Source: Chara braunii (taxonomy: Eukaryota; Streptophyta; Charophyceae; Charales; Characeae). From it: a stretch of DNA of 24,368 nt. The notes beneath the pieces were generated by a model. That model worked only from the letters and a program-made list of their open reading frames with translations, made no database searches and was not told where the DNA came from. Position numbers and translations under genes: made by a program. Below, one piece after another: positions 8,646 to 17,516 of the stretch (its first letter is position 1; every line of letters starts with the position of its first letter). The stretch spans positions 6,379,503 to 6,403,870 of the forward strand of contig BFEA01000012.1 of assembly GCA_003427395.1 (NCBI GenBank), read 5' to 3'.

Positions 8646-8682
8646 GATAATAACCAGGCGTTCTATTCGGGCGAAGACCGTA
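8646..8682 (+). mobile_element. single terminal fragment of the TA-type foldback family
   Basis: This segment, ending ATTCGGGCGAAGACCGTA, matches the right end of the foldback elements at 16665-16825, 20122-20355 and 23288-23400. No matching left end was found, so it is an end fragment or half-deleted copy. It lies just past the 3' side of the LINE remnant. Confidence 0.5.
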
Positions 8683-8703
8683 GGTTGTGGTAGTCCCTTA
8701 TTT

Positions 8704-9183
8704 TTGTTGCTGCTTTATGGATTGTTGTCCTGATGGTGCCTACAACAGGCTGCTTCGGCTTGAAAGAAACCAAACTGATCGTCCTTGTACTGGAATGCAC
8801 ACCTGGCTCTCCCAAAGATCATCAAAGTTCGTAGTTTGGGTGGTTGAAGAGGTTTCGCTCATAAGTAGACCACCACGCGGAGGTGTCTTTTGCCATACCC
8901 AGCAGAACTAGCGTAATATTCAAATGGAAAGGGTGACCTATTAACTTACTCCAGACTACATCCCACTGTCTCCATATTTGCAATGCCATAAAACAGGCAA
9001 CCAACTAGCCTGATACAACTCTCATTGCGAAGAGATTTCACAGTACGTACAAGTCGACGATAAAATATCATTTTGTTCCAATTGAGATATGGACATCATC
9101 CAGTCGGAGGCGGGAAGACATCTATGGATGATCTTCCATCCCAGAGCCCTAAGGGTCGTAGGCATAATTTGAGCGTAAGGGCT
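8704..9183 (-). pseudogene. LINE (non-LTR) reverse-transcriptase tail, broken
   Basis: The minus strand encodes, in pieces, what looks like the zinc-binding C-terminal region of plant LINE reverse transcriptases (zf-RVT type). Segment one (9183-9022) reads RALGWKIIHRCLPASDW, then a C-x2-C knuckle (STCTYCEIS), and stops at TGA. Segment two (9007-8822) continues in another frame with ACFMALQIWRQWDVVWSKLI, the aromatic stretch that usually follows the knuckle. A third frame carries the tail (about 8820-8706). At least two frameshifts and internal stops are present, and no polymerase core was seen, so this is a 5'-truncated, dead copy. The family call rests on the motif order only. Confidence 0.5.
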
Positions 9184-9184
9184 T

Positions 9185-9366
9185 CAAGAGAAGTCTGAGA
9201 AAGTCTCTTGTTAGGGAGAGTCCCTACCCGTTCGATCTATAACATTTTGTTTTGGATTTTTTAACGGTGATATATGTTATAGCTTTGTTTGACTATACCC
9301 TGGAACTGGCCGGGCCAGGCCACCCTGGCCAATCTGAGGCAGCCCAGCCATCCTGGCTGGTAGCCT
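9185..9366. other. four perfect hairpins beside the LINE remnant
   Basis: CAAGAGA/TCTCTTG (9185-9210, 12-nt loop), TAGGGA-gag-TCCCTA (9212-9226), GGCCAGG/CCTGGCC (9313-9330) and CCAGCCA-tcc-TGGCTGG (9344-9360), the last inside an outer AGGC/GCCT stem (9337-9366). They continue the hairpin richness seen from 7265 onward. Confidence 0.5.
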
Positions 9367-9369
9367 AAG

Positions 9370-10320
9370 TTTTACTTTTATTTTATTTTGTTCTAATTTG
9401 TAAACCACCACCACCTGTCACAGCTGTAGTCCCATTTAGGAGAATGATATCATCCGGAAAATTCGGAGTTCCGTGAAGGCTCAGCGGGTTAGAACCAAAG
9501 AAAAAAGATTGGGAACCTTTGGATCCACAGTGAGGGGAAAAAAAAACACAACAAAAAACTGAGACCTTCGCATCCAGCATCGTGAGAGAAGGCCCTCACG
9601 AAGGTGGAAGTCACTCCAGTGCTTTTAGGAATGTATCTCGCCTGCATGTCTGGAACGTGATTGCTGTTGTTTATGTTTCTTCTTTCCATTTCCTTTTGCT
9701 GCACTGCCAGCAAGGGATGGGGGCCAACTAACTGCCTACTCACCTCATACTCACACTAGTACTGTAGCGTCATGTATCTGACCGTGATCACAGCATAAGG
9801 GATGTTTGTTTATTTTTTGGTCTTCATTTGTACTTCATCAGACAGACATCCTCAAGGACCTCAACGGGGCCACAGTCTCACTAGCACGTCATAGAATGTA
9901 TCTGATGGCTATCATGGCATTAGGAAAGTTTCTTTTCTTTTCTTCTTCTGCTTTCTCTTTGTTGTTCTTTTTCGGATATAACTGCCGTGAGTACCAGAAC
10001 AGAAAATACAATGGGACTGAAGCTTGGCAGAACTCCGTGCGCAGTGAAATTCAGGTTCGGCGAAAACAGGATCAGAGGTAGTGGTGGTTTAAGCTGTCTT
10101 CCCCTCATCGGGGGACACCTGTATATATATATTTCTCTCAAAACAGGAATGGCTTCCGCCATGTCATGGGATATTTCTTTTTCATCTTTACCCTATTTAC
10201 CTACCACTACTCCCAAGGCCATACAGGGGCCCGTTGCAAGCATTGCTATCTACCTCCCATCGCTGACGGGAGGCTACCTCTTTCAGTAGGAGGTAACTGC
10301 ATGTTTGCCCCTCGTACTAG
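9370..10320. other. no gene recognised
   Basis: Unique-looking sequence with short A/T runs. Two weakly similar segments (about 9760-9800 and 9880-9930) share CACTAG, ATGTATCTGA and GCATWAGGRAA motifs and may be an old duplication. Weak inverted similarity (TAAACCACCACCACC at 9401 and GTGGTGGTTTAA at 10081) might be the ends of a foldback element but was not strong enough to call. Confidence 0.4.
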
Positions 10321-10333
10321 TGGTTTATGGTGC

Positions 10334-10378
10334 AGGGTTGGGGTTGGGCCTGGTTTAGGGTGTAGGGTTGGGGTGGGG
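10334..10378 (+). other. G-rich tract, potential G-quadruplex
   Basis: Seven runs of three or four G occur in 45 nt, arranged as two copies of a ~30 bp unit (GGTGYAGGGTTGGGG). It passes the usual G3+N1-7 quadruplex pattern. It superficially resembles degenerate telomere repeat (one TTTAGGG is present) but has no regular array. Confidence 0.55.
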
Positions 10379-10706
10379 CCCCGGTTAACACAAGGACCAA
10401 GCATTTGCCAGTGACTGCGCCTCCCTTTTCATCTTACGCCACCCACATCGAGTAGCCGCAGTGTTTAAAGCCAACGCTCTCCCACACAACACGCGTAAAC
10501 CACTCACACTCACACCCATGTTGGCTGCAGACCCTAATAATACCAGCCGGGAGGATCCAGCTGACTATTTACATTGGTTGGCACAAGGACCGAGCACCAA
10601 GCATTTGCCAGTGACTGCGCCTCCCTTTTTATCTTCCCCAACCCACATTAAGTGGCAGCAGTGTCGAAAGCCAACACTCCCCCACAAAACACACGCAACC
10701 CACTCA

Positions 10707-10828
10707 TATATTATATATTTTCTATATTGTATATATTATCTATATTAGTATATTGTACATATTATCTAATATTGTATATTATATATTCCATAAATAGTAA
10801 CAGAGAATACTCCTTGTATTTGAGAAAA
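10707..10828. mobile_element. AT-rich insertion within the SINE body
   Basis: About 120 bp, mostly TATATTRTATATT, interrupts the repeat unit whose intact version at 10386-10579 reads straight through CACTCACACTCACACCC. The hexamer CACTCA is present on both sides, consistent with a 6-bp target duplication, although CACTCA is itself tandem here. The element is too short and simple to classify. Confidence 0.4.
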
Positions 10829-11010
10829 CACTCACACTCACACCCATGTTGGCCGACGGCCGTAATAATACCAACTGGGAGGATCCATCTGACTATTTAT
10901 GTTGGTTGGCACCAGGCGTACCGCAGGCGGCCATGGGGACCCTACTAATGCCAGCCAGCCGGGAGAATCCAGCTGACTTTGGTTGGCGCCAAGGATACCG
11001 CAGGCGGCCA

Positions 11011-11075
11011 TGGAGATAGAACCCACAACCTCCTGAATACCTCTTGCGTGCCTAACCAATTGAGCTGCGCCGCTA
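11011..11075 (-). other. tRNA-like SINE head (pol III A and B boxes)
   Basis: On the minus strand an A-box-like CAGCTCAATTGGTTAGGCA (11067-11049) and a B-box-like GGTTCTATCTC (11023-11013) lie 44 nt apart, the normal tRNA spacing. A T-arm fits (GTGGG/TCCAT with two G-T pairs), and the outer GCGGC can pair with a GCCGC just past the T-arm. The anticodon stem does not form, so this is not a functional tRNA gene but the internal promoter head of a SINE. Confidence 0.6.
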
Positions 11076-11082
11076 AAAGTAT

Positions 11083-11500
11083 GTTCCTGAGTTCGGCCAC
11101 TTCTTTTGAACAATTATTCTGACCACAAACAACTGTCAAAGTAGGCACACTCAACATTATGCAGCAAGCCGCCTTCCACCTGTGGCCAAGCCTATTAGCC
11201 ATCATCGGAATGGCCAACAAAATTTCACCCATTCAAGACTCTAGGTCCTTTTTCAGGTCTCCAGTCACAAGGTAGGACCAGTCCCTACCTTGTCCACGAA
11301 CACCAGTAGGGCATCCAAATAGTTAAACCCTCCGCAGAGTTCCGAAGGACCGGTCACCATAAAAATCCGACCGTGATATGCCCCCTTTTCAAATGATTGT
11401 CCGCCGCAAAAAATGGTCCATATTGACATAGGCACGGCAACCCTCTGAGCCACTTTTGTCAAACCGAGAATAGCCATCTCCCAGGACTGCCCCAACCTGA
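11083..11500 (+). repeat. dispersed repeat, copy 1 of 2
   Basis: Collinear with 14168-14550. Shared blocks include ATGTTCCTGAGTT, TTTTGAACAATTATC, GTAGGCACACTCAACATT, CTGTGGCCAAGCCTATT, CTCCAGTCACAAG and GAAGGACCRGTCACC. Divergence is considerable. This is probably a non-autonomous element or fragment of unknown class; it lacks a frame open in both copies. Confidence 0.65.
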
Positions 11501-11778
11501 AAAAACGACTCCTACCATAGCATGCCGGCAGTGGTTGAAATATGCACTCGGTTCAGTGCGAATATTCTTTTCGCGGGCAAACCATTTTTCTTCATGTTTA
11601 ATTTTTTCCCCTGATGCTGAGGAACCTGACCAACATCTCCGCTTTACTCGCGAGATCTAGAATTACTGAAGATCACCACATTCAAGTACTCGGAATTTCG
11701 CACCCTGCCCCACTGCTTTCAGTAGGCCAACCCCCAAGGCATGATTTAAGACACCCCTTCACGCTAGGTAGCATGGGT

Positions 11779-11885
11779 AATCTGGCCGGATAATCTGGTC
11801 GGATTATCTGGCCGGATGATCGGGGGTAGGATCATCCGGGAATCCGGATAATTAAATAATGGCCTAAAAAAAAAAAAAAAAAAAA
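11779..11885. repeat. CCGGAT-motif cluster followed by poly(A)
   Basis: Three imperfect copies of ATCTGGYCGGAT in tandem, then a diverged inverted version (GGATCATCCGG, AATCCGGAT), end in A20 at 11866-11885. A matching cluster in mirror arrangement (T-run then CCGGA motifs) lies at 13326-13457. Confidence 0.5.
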
Positions 11886-12195
11886 GTGACATTGCGCATG
11901 CAAAATACAATAGAAATACGTTCCTATTTCACGAAAAGCTTGATAGGGCCTGAAAGGGCTCAAAGGGGATAAGATAGGGAATAAAGGGGTTTAGAGGGGG
12001 GATGCTTAATTGTAAAAGGGCCTTTACCCGATATAGGCCTCAGGCCTTGTAAAATAAAGCAGCACGGGCCTTGAAAAAAATAAAGCATTGTGAAAAGGTA
12101 TCTCGCCAGAGCTCAGAAACGTGAAAGCAGGTCAAAGGTCAAGCTCTCTATCAACAGGCATATCTAAAGCTAAGGCAAAGGGCATTGTCAAAAGA

Positions 12196-12348
12196 CTTAC
12201 CTGTTCACCAGGAGATGTGTATGTCATGTCTGTTCGGGCAAGGGTGTGTCTGTACGTACAGGCAGTGTACCTGTTGGTGCAAAGTAAGTGTCTGTTCAAG
12301 CAGTAAATGTCTGTTCGCTGAGAGTTGTGCCTGTCCGAAAGTAAAGTC
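12196..12348 (+). repeat. degenerate ~20-bp minisatellite
   Basis: Six or seven units of 19-22 bp, each around RTGTCTGTTCRNGCARNRA, start at about 12196, 12226, 12246, 12267, 12288, 12307 and 12327. It is followed at 12353-12420 by a second irregular repeat built on AGTCCAG/CAGTCCCAG. A donor-like CAG|GTAAGT on the minus strand at about 12197 lies within the repeat and is discounted. Confidence 0.65.
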
Positions 12349-12439
12349 AATAGGCACAGTCCCAGTTCTGGTCTAAGTCCAGGGGTCAGTCCAGATCCAG
12401 ACTTTCAAGTCCAAATTCAGGCCGGGAGGCCTCAGCAGC

Positions 12440-13110
12440 AGTTGAATTTCATTGGGACTCNACTGGGACACATGCAATGCAGGGTCTGGGACAAGGAAAG
12501 AGGCTGAATTGAGCCAATGCAGACCCAGCGAGGAGTATAAAGGAGGCATCCAGCCTCATTCCTCGCCAGATCTCCACTGGCTGTATCAGCGTGGAAGTGC
12601 TGGAGCACTTGTGCGTTAAGTCAGTGGGAGCAGCGCTGGAGGAAGCAGATGCGCTGAGTGAGGGAAGAGGTTTGCATGTTGGAAGTGATGCAGCCATAGC
12701 TGCCCAGCAAGTTAGCATTAGTAGTAGTGGGTTAGTATGTAGCTATGAGTAGTATTCAGAGTAGATCCTCATGAATGAAGGGTGTGTATGCATCGTAGGA
12801 GGAAGGGATTGAGGTTGAGAGTGTTCATTCAAGATTCGGCTATGGAAGATACTTACCTGAGTNGAATGTGGGCTGCAAAGGTGGTGCTGATGAGTGGTGA
12901 CCACATTGATGACCTGGAGGTTATCTGCAGGAGTAGCGCTGATTCANGGAAAGTCATATTGATGAGTTGATAAGAGACTGGTGTTGCGCTGATGAGCNCT
13001 GGACTCAGGGGAACTTTGAAACACTTTGTATTCATAATTCTGATAATATAAGCAGTGAAACTCGGTCCCCTTTTCCTCTACCTTTGTCTATGGTTGATAC
13101 TATTGATCGC
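12440..13110 (+). mobile_element. possible solo LTR or promoter-bearing repeat
   Basis: A good TATA box (GAGTATAAAGG, 12533-12543) lies in a GC-richer context, followed ~500 bp later by an AT-rich ATAATATAAGCA that could serve as a polyadenylation region. Four of the five single-base ambiguities in the window fall here (12461, 12863, 12947, 12998), as expected for a collapsed high-copy repeat. Short GCTGATGAGT/GATGAGTTGAT motifs recur at 12884-12996. No terminal TG...CA boundaries, target duplication or second LTR could be fixed. A host promoter for an unknown plus-strand gene is the alternative. Confidence 0.25.
12533..12543 (+). promoter_or_regulatory. TATA-box-like element
   Basis: TATAAAGG flanked by GC-richer sequence, the best TATA match noticed in the window. 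A start site would be expected near 12565. What it drives is unknown; see the enclosing repeat. Confidence 0.3.
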
Positions 13111-13325
13111 TGCGTGTGAAGATGATGCATGATATGTACACGTCTGCGTGAGATGGTCTCCAGGACCCATGCAATTGAAGTTAATTCATTCTATAATTTT
13201 TTATCTAAATATTATTTTCTTGTTCTGTTTTATTTTTTTATCTCCATATCTGTTGAGTAATCAAAGATGGCCTTGTGCCAAAAGTTGTTCAAATCATTGA
13301 TATGAACAACATAATTTTTTTCCAG

Positions 13326-13457
13326 ATTTTTTTTTTTCTTTTTTTCGGTAGAAAAAAAAGATGCGCAGGGCCGGATTTTCCATATTCGGAATTCATCCGG
13401 AAATTTCGTCCGGTTTGAAAATTCCGGATAAAATTGGTCTGCATGATATCCGGATTT
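13326..13457. repeat. T-run plus CCGGA-motif cluster
   Basis: A T-rich tract and an A-run (13326-13360) are followed by six CCGGA/TCCGG occurrences in about 90 bp. The order (homopolymer inside, CCGGAT motifs outside) mirrors 11779-11885, so the two may be the ends of one ~1.7 kb element. Confidence 0.4.
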
Positions 13458-13680
13458 GCTACTTAGCCTTCAAGGCACTTTACACTCTGTTCATACCCTA
13501 CTAACGCACTGAGGTTCACCAAACCAGCAGCCCCATCTTTTCAGTTCTCAGCCGCGGAAAACAAAAAAACACAAACGCCTGCATATCGGATGGCTCGCCT
13601 CCAAGATGTTTGTTCGCATCAACACCAACCGTGTGCCCCACCCCCGGGGCACGTACTCTCGTTTAATGGCGGACTGTTAA

Positions 13681-14083
13681 CATTTCAGTACGCACACCCC
13701 TTGGCACACTTCCCCACCCTCAAACCTTCATCCGCCACCCCTCAACAACCCAACTCCAGCGCGCAGCGCATCATGGACCTTCCCCCCGCGGCCAATGCTG
13801 CTTAAGCCACCAGTACTTGGCCCAGCTATCGGCCGCAGAGAAAAAATAGAGTAGAAACATTTCTAGTTGGATGAATTTGGGCACATTTCGGTACGCACAC
13901 CCCTTGGCACACTTCCCCACCCTCAAACCTTCATCCGCCGCCCCTCACCAACCCAAATCCGGCGGGCAGTGCGTCATGGACCTTTCCCCCATGGCCAATG
14001 CTGCTTAAGCCACCAGTACTTGGCCCAGCTATCAGCCGCAGAGAAAAAATAGAGTAGAAACATTTCTACTTCGATGAATTTGG
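13681..14083 (+). repeat. 203 bp tandem duplication, two copies
   Basis: The two copies (13681-13883 and 13884-14083) are nearly identical over most of their length, for example CACCCCTTGGCACACTTCC and AAACCTTCATCCGCC, and end in AGTAGAAACATTTCTA followed by GATGAATTTGG. Low divergence shows that the duplication is recent. Both copies contain the foldback end TTAAGCCACCAGTACTTGG. Upstream, 13460-13680 holds no recognised feature. Confidence 0.85.
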
Positions 14084-14163
14084 ACCCTCCTGCAGTGGCC
14101 CGTACATTTCCTAAAATTGTGGCGCATTACCGGGCACGACTTTAGGAAGTACTGGTGGTTTAA
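14005..14163. mobile_element. foldback element with TTAA ends, copy A
   Basis: TTAAGCCACCAGTACTTGG at the left pairs with the reverse complement of AAGTACTGGTGGTTTAA at the right, giving ~17 bp terminal inverted repeats bounded by TTAA. The left end also exists at 13802 in the first copy of the 203 bp duplication. It shares its terminal sequence with the element at 14941-15088. Confidence 0.55.
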
Positions 14164-14167
14164 GGGA

Positions 14168-14550
14168 TAGGATGTTCCTGAGTTTTTCCAAATTTTTTGA
14201 ACAATTATCATGATCACAACCAATTGCCCACGTAGGCACACTCAACATTCTGCAACACACCGCTGAATGCCTGTGGCCAAGCCTATTGGCCACCGACAGA
14301 TCTTGAAGATCGAATGCCCTAAAATTTTTGGCCCTTCAAGAGTTTGGGCCCCTATTTGGGCCTCCAGTCACAAGATAGGACAGGTCCTTCGAATCTCGAA
14401 GGTACCGGTAGGACAACAAAATGGATATCAATCCTCTGCAAAAATGTGAAGGACCAGTCACCGCAAATCTTCCACCCCTGCTATACAAAAAATTGGGCCA
14501 CCTTGACACATATGCAGCAACCCACTATACTGCAGCCTTAGGGCTGCGAA
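14168..14550 (+). repeat. dispersed repeat, copy 2 of 2
   Basis: Collinear, diverged partner of 11083-11500 in the same orientation; see that entry for the shared blocks. It begins 5 bp after the foldback element, whereas copy 1 follows a SINE head, so both copies start right after another element. Confidence 0.65.
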
Positions 14551-14668
14551 TAGGCCAGCCAGTCATATCCACATGTGTTGCTCGAATGACTGGTGCACAT
14601 ACAAGGACGCAGGGGTGCCCGATCAATTTCCCATTTGACAGGATGGAGGGAGGAGGAGGGAGGGAGCA

Positions 14669-14836
14669 GTTATACTGCCATTGTTTCTGCAACTGTTAGT
14701 GATGCTATTATGGCCATTCCAAGTCGATGTTATCTTTGCACAGCCTTTTAGCGGTTATACTGCCGTTGTTTCTGCAACTGTTAGTGATGCTATTATGGCC
14801 ATTCCAAGTCGATGTTATCTTTGCACAGCCTTTTAT
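14669..14836 (+). repeat. 85 bp tandem duplication
   Basis: Two nearly identical 85-bp copies starting GTTATACTGCC and ending CACAGCCTTTTA (first 14669-14753, second 14754-14836). The open frames crossing it show no known domain. Confidence 0.9.
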
Positions 14837-14940
14837 CCTTCCCCACCCTATATCTAAGGATGTGGTCCGTTTTAGTGTTCTGCTAGCACTGCTCATTGTG
14901 ATCGTTGTATGCATCCGATGTTCTCTACCTGGGAAAGATC

Positions 14941-15088
14941 TTAAACCGCCAGTACATCTGAAAAAGGAAATTGAGCCTCTCCTGAAAAATAGGAGGCCAT
15001 GAACCGCCAATGGATTTTATCGAGGTCCATGGTCTCCGCATTTTTAGGAGAGGCTCAACCTGCTTTTCCAGATGTACTGGTGGTTTAA
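14941..15088. mobile_element. foldback element with TTAA ends, copy B
   Basis: Terminal inverted repeats of about 50 bp: the left TTAAACCGCCAGTACATCTG mirrors the right CAGATGTACTGGTGGTTTAA, and the arms continue through TTGAGCCTCTCCTGAAAAAT. The 4-bp TTAA at each end suggests TTAA target-site insertion, as in piggyBac-type transposons, but no transposase or diagnostic piggyBac end is present. It is a MITE-like non-autonomous element. Confidence 0.75.
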
Positions 15089-15273
15089 AAAGAAAGTTGC
15101 ACGATGACAATCGGGAGGAAGAGAAGATTTGCTTCAGAGCATTCATTTCATACAGAGACCGAGATGCACACACAGCTTGACAGAGAAAGGCAGACAGACC
15201 AGCAAACAAACCTGGACATACAAGACGCAGCCCAAAACAACTCCAAAGACGACAAAAGAGCGCATTTCCAGTC

Positions 15274-15286
15274 CCCCCCCCCCCCC

Positions 15287-15331
<45 letters not shown>

Positions 15332-15338
15332 CCTCCCC
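15274..15338 (+). repeat. (C)n and (CT)n microsatellite
   Basis: A run of 15 C is followed by (CT)n and C-rich pyrimidine. The Ser/Leu/Pro and Arg/Glu frames here are its translation. The rest of 15090-16109 holds no recognised gene apart from a second microsatellite. Confidence 0.95.
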
Positions 15339-15627
15339 CTTCCCTTTTCCTTCCCCCATCTTTGCCCTTGCCTGTTTCATTGTCATGCAGATCTCTCTTC
15401 CATGTCTATTTGTATCTCAGACTGTGTGCTTTATCGTTACTACATCAACTACAACATTCGCAGCTGCTCTAATTAGAGTATTAGTCTCAGTTCTCATATC
15501 ACAGCTGTTCAGAGGCAAATTTGATACAGCGTGGTCGCTCTCAAGGAACCAGCCAGCAGAGGTCTCCATTTGCCACCAATTTCCCTCGCTATCGATTTCA
15601 GCACTAGTCAGTGTTTGGCGGATCCTC

Positions 15628-15639
15628 TCTCTCTCTCTA

Positions 15640-15672
<33 letters not shown>

Positions 15673-15680
15673 ATGTGTGT
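15628..15680 (+). repeat. (CT)n(GT)n microsatellite
   Basis: Perfect (CT)n with one TAT interruption passes into short (GT)n at 15661-15680, with scattered TG-rich sequence to 15770. No gene was seen in 15340-15940. Confidence 0.95.
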
Positions 15681-16109
15681 ACATACCTCTGTGTCTGTGT
15701 GTAACAGAATATACAACCCCTGCCAACGGGTGTGTGTGTCCATGCACGTGCTCATGCATGTGGGGGCAAAAATATGCATGTGATGATACGTTGATGAACC
15801 TACTCTGTCCATTGGGGAGCTCAGACCAAAACTGGTTTAACCCGTGGGCAATAGATCATTGCATAGTCAACCAGAGAGAGAGAGGCAGAGGGAACATATT
15901 TCTCATCTACTCATCAGGCAAAATGCCCTGAGCGTGGCCATGTGATGATGATGGATTATACACACATAATTCCTTGCCATTGTGTCAGATGGCGATGCCC
16001 TGTGCTTTCTGGCACATTCTTGGACGCCAGTCACTCAAAGGCGTGCCAACTGCGTTGGTCTTCCATCCCCTCATCACATGCCACCAAAGCACGCCATCAT
16101 CCATCTGCA

Positions 16110-16237
16110 CTACGATTCCGCCACCCTGTCCAGTTCTGCTCTGAGCTGCTGCGCAAAATCATCATTCACATCATCATCGTCCCAGTCATCCTCCCACTGA
16201 GCCACAGCCTCTTTCTCTCCCTCTTGCTCATCCCAAT
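16110..16237 (-). CDS. DSS1: DSS1/SEM1, second coding exon (C-terminal half)
   Basis: This exon completes the gene that starts at 20553. The acceptor GATGATCACAG (AG at 16239-16238) precedes codon positions 2 and 3 of Asp35, so splicing to exon 1 restores FENE-DWDE without any break. The exon encodes residues 35-76: the family-typical acidic core QWEDDWDDDDVNDDF (48-62), then the amphipathic helix AQQLRAELDRVAES, and the TAG stop at 16112-16110. The core matches the plant-lineage form of DSS1, whereas the human protein reads WEDNWDDDNVEDDF at the same place. DSS1 is a small, largely disordered acidic subunit of the 26S proteasome lid; it also binds TREX-2 and BRCA2-type recombination proteins and contacts ubiquitin through its acidic/aromatic segments. 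The total length of 76 residues is normal for the family. Confidence 0.96.
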
Positions 16238-16664
16238 CTGTGATCATCAACGCATCAACCGTAAGAAAGGCATACATACAGGTTACAATAAGAAAATTGT
16301 TTCGAAACAGGCAACACATAACATTGCAAAATTGTCAGATGAATTCAACACAGAGCACTGAAACCAGTCCACTAATACAACTTTGAAAGCACGTGCAATA
16401 TATGTGGAAACAGAAACTGCATTGCTTAATCATTAGATGCATGGTGCACTGAGACTCATTATACTGGCTAGTGTGTGCCACATGAGGCATGCCTCTATCA
16501 ATAAACCGGCATGGCGCGGAACAAAGAAATCACCGCAGCAGATTGCAGAGTGAAGCCCAGCAATGGCCGGTGTACAGTCCCCAAGCTATGGCTCCTCAGC
16601 AAGTCCAAGGCCGCTGTCGACCTTCACTCTCACCAGTCCCTTCTCCCCCTAGCTCCTCTAGCCA

Positions 16665-16825
16665 CTACCTTCTTCCCCCGAACACAACGCACGGTCATTA
16701 TAGCTGCTGTACTTTGGGGTATGTTTCAGTCTACATACAGGTCATTATAGCTGCTGTACTTGGGGTATGTTTCAGTCTACATACAGCTATAATGACCGTG
16801 CGTTGTATTCGGCGGAAGAAGGTAG
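16665..16825. mobile_element. TA-type foldback element (family 1), duplicated centre
   Basis: Terminal inverted repeats of ~42 bp: CTACCTTCTTCCCCCGAACA at the left mirrors the right end TTCGGCGGAAGAAGGTAG, continuing through CAACGCACGGTCATTATAGCTG. The central GTATGTTTCAGTCTACATACAG plus flank is present twice, from an internal ~50 bp duplication. Ends of the form TA-C..., with TA on both sides, suggest a Tc1/mariner-like MITE. No transposase is present. Confidence 0.8.
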
Positions 16826-17270
16826 CACTAAAACTAGTGCGCTAATCCCTGGCTCAAACTCAGCGCTGCTCTCCAGCGAGCTTGTGGCAAACTGAATGCC
16901 TCCCTCTGGTCTGGCGCTGGGCAGCTAATTAGCGCTGGACTGCCTCGGTTTCTGCCGAACATCCAGTCCTGCCTGCTGATGCAGCAGGCACTGGCCCACC
17001 ACAGACAAGGGCTCGACCTTTGATCGACAAATCAGAGGTCCAGCCCAATACGCACAACAGTCTTCAGGGCCTCAAAGCGGCCAAAAACATGTGAACCAAC
17101 CTCCACTGGACGGAAGAGGCACTTGTGCCTGTTTTGGACGTGCGAAATCCGAAACTACACTGTCCCAGACCAGACCAGACCAGACCAAACCAGGAAGCAG
17201 AGCTCGAGAAATAACAAGACAGACAAAAAATAACACGCACTACTTGAAAGAAACGGAAGCGAGGCCCAGA

Positions 17271-17415
17271 AAATGACCACAGCTCTAAGGTAGCCCAAAA
17301 TGAGGGTCACAAAGCCTGAAATGACCACAGCTCTAAGGTAGCCCAAAATAAGGGTCACAAAGTCTGAAATGACCACAGATCTAAGGTAGCCCAAAATGAG
17401 GGTCACAAAGCCTGA
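17271..17415 (-). repeat. 48 bp unit in three tandem copies
   Basis: Copies at 17273, 17321 and 17369 read ATGACCACAGMTCTAAGGTA then GCCCAAAATRAGGGTCACAAAG, with only a few substitutions. The period is a multiple of three, so a 121-codon minus-strand frame (17155-17520) runs through all copies and gives a repeated peptide beginning FVTLILGYLRAVVIS. As there is no other coding support and it lies in an intron, a young minisatellite is the better reading. Confidence 0.9.
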
Positions 17416-17516
17416 GGGCCAAAGAGAGTCTACGGCTGGGTGCCTCAGGGCCCGTGTGGTGGCCGCCCGTGCATGCCACACATGTCCCACAATCTTGTCT
17501 TCTGCGCTTGCCACAG

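Larger units (their letters stand above)
10386..11075 (-). mobile_element. composite tRNA-derived SINE with tandem body units
   Basis: Read on the minus strand, a tRNA-like head (11075-11011) is followed by repeated body units. A unit runs GGTTGG-(C/T)A...GGATCCAGCTGACT...GGCTGGTATTATTA. Plus-strand landmarks CCGGGAGRATCCAGCTGACT and TTGGTTGG recur at about 10547-10579, 10876-10910 and 10961-10986. A longer shared block starting CACAAGGACC and containing GCATTTGCCAGTGACTGCGC occurs at 10390 and 10583. CCGCAGGCGGCCATGG appears twice (10920 and 10999). So the body has been serially duplicated. One unit is split by an AT-rich insertion at 10707-10828. No coding capacity is expected. Confidence 0.6.

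Noticed and set aside
9401-10092. ~690 bp element bounded by TAAACCACCACC / GGTGGTGGTTTA
   Set aside because: The inverted similarity is ~16 bp with mismatches, GGT-rich and low in complexity, and nothing inside supports an element.
10334-10378. Internal telomere repeat
   Set aside because: Only one TTTAGGG is present, with no regular periodicity; described as G-rich tract instead.
12853-13035. Minus-strand exon ending at a perfect donor (CAG|GTAAGT at about 12857)
   Set aside because: The sequence consists of short degenerate GATGAGT-type repeats with three ambiguous bases; the donor match is probably fortuitous.
14925-15386. 153-codon minus-strand ORF
   Set aside because: It runs through the (GA)n microsatellite and the TTAA foldback element; no domain seen.
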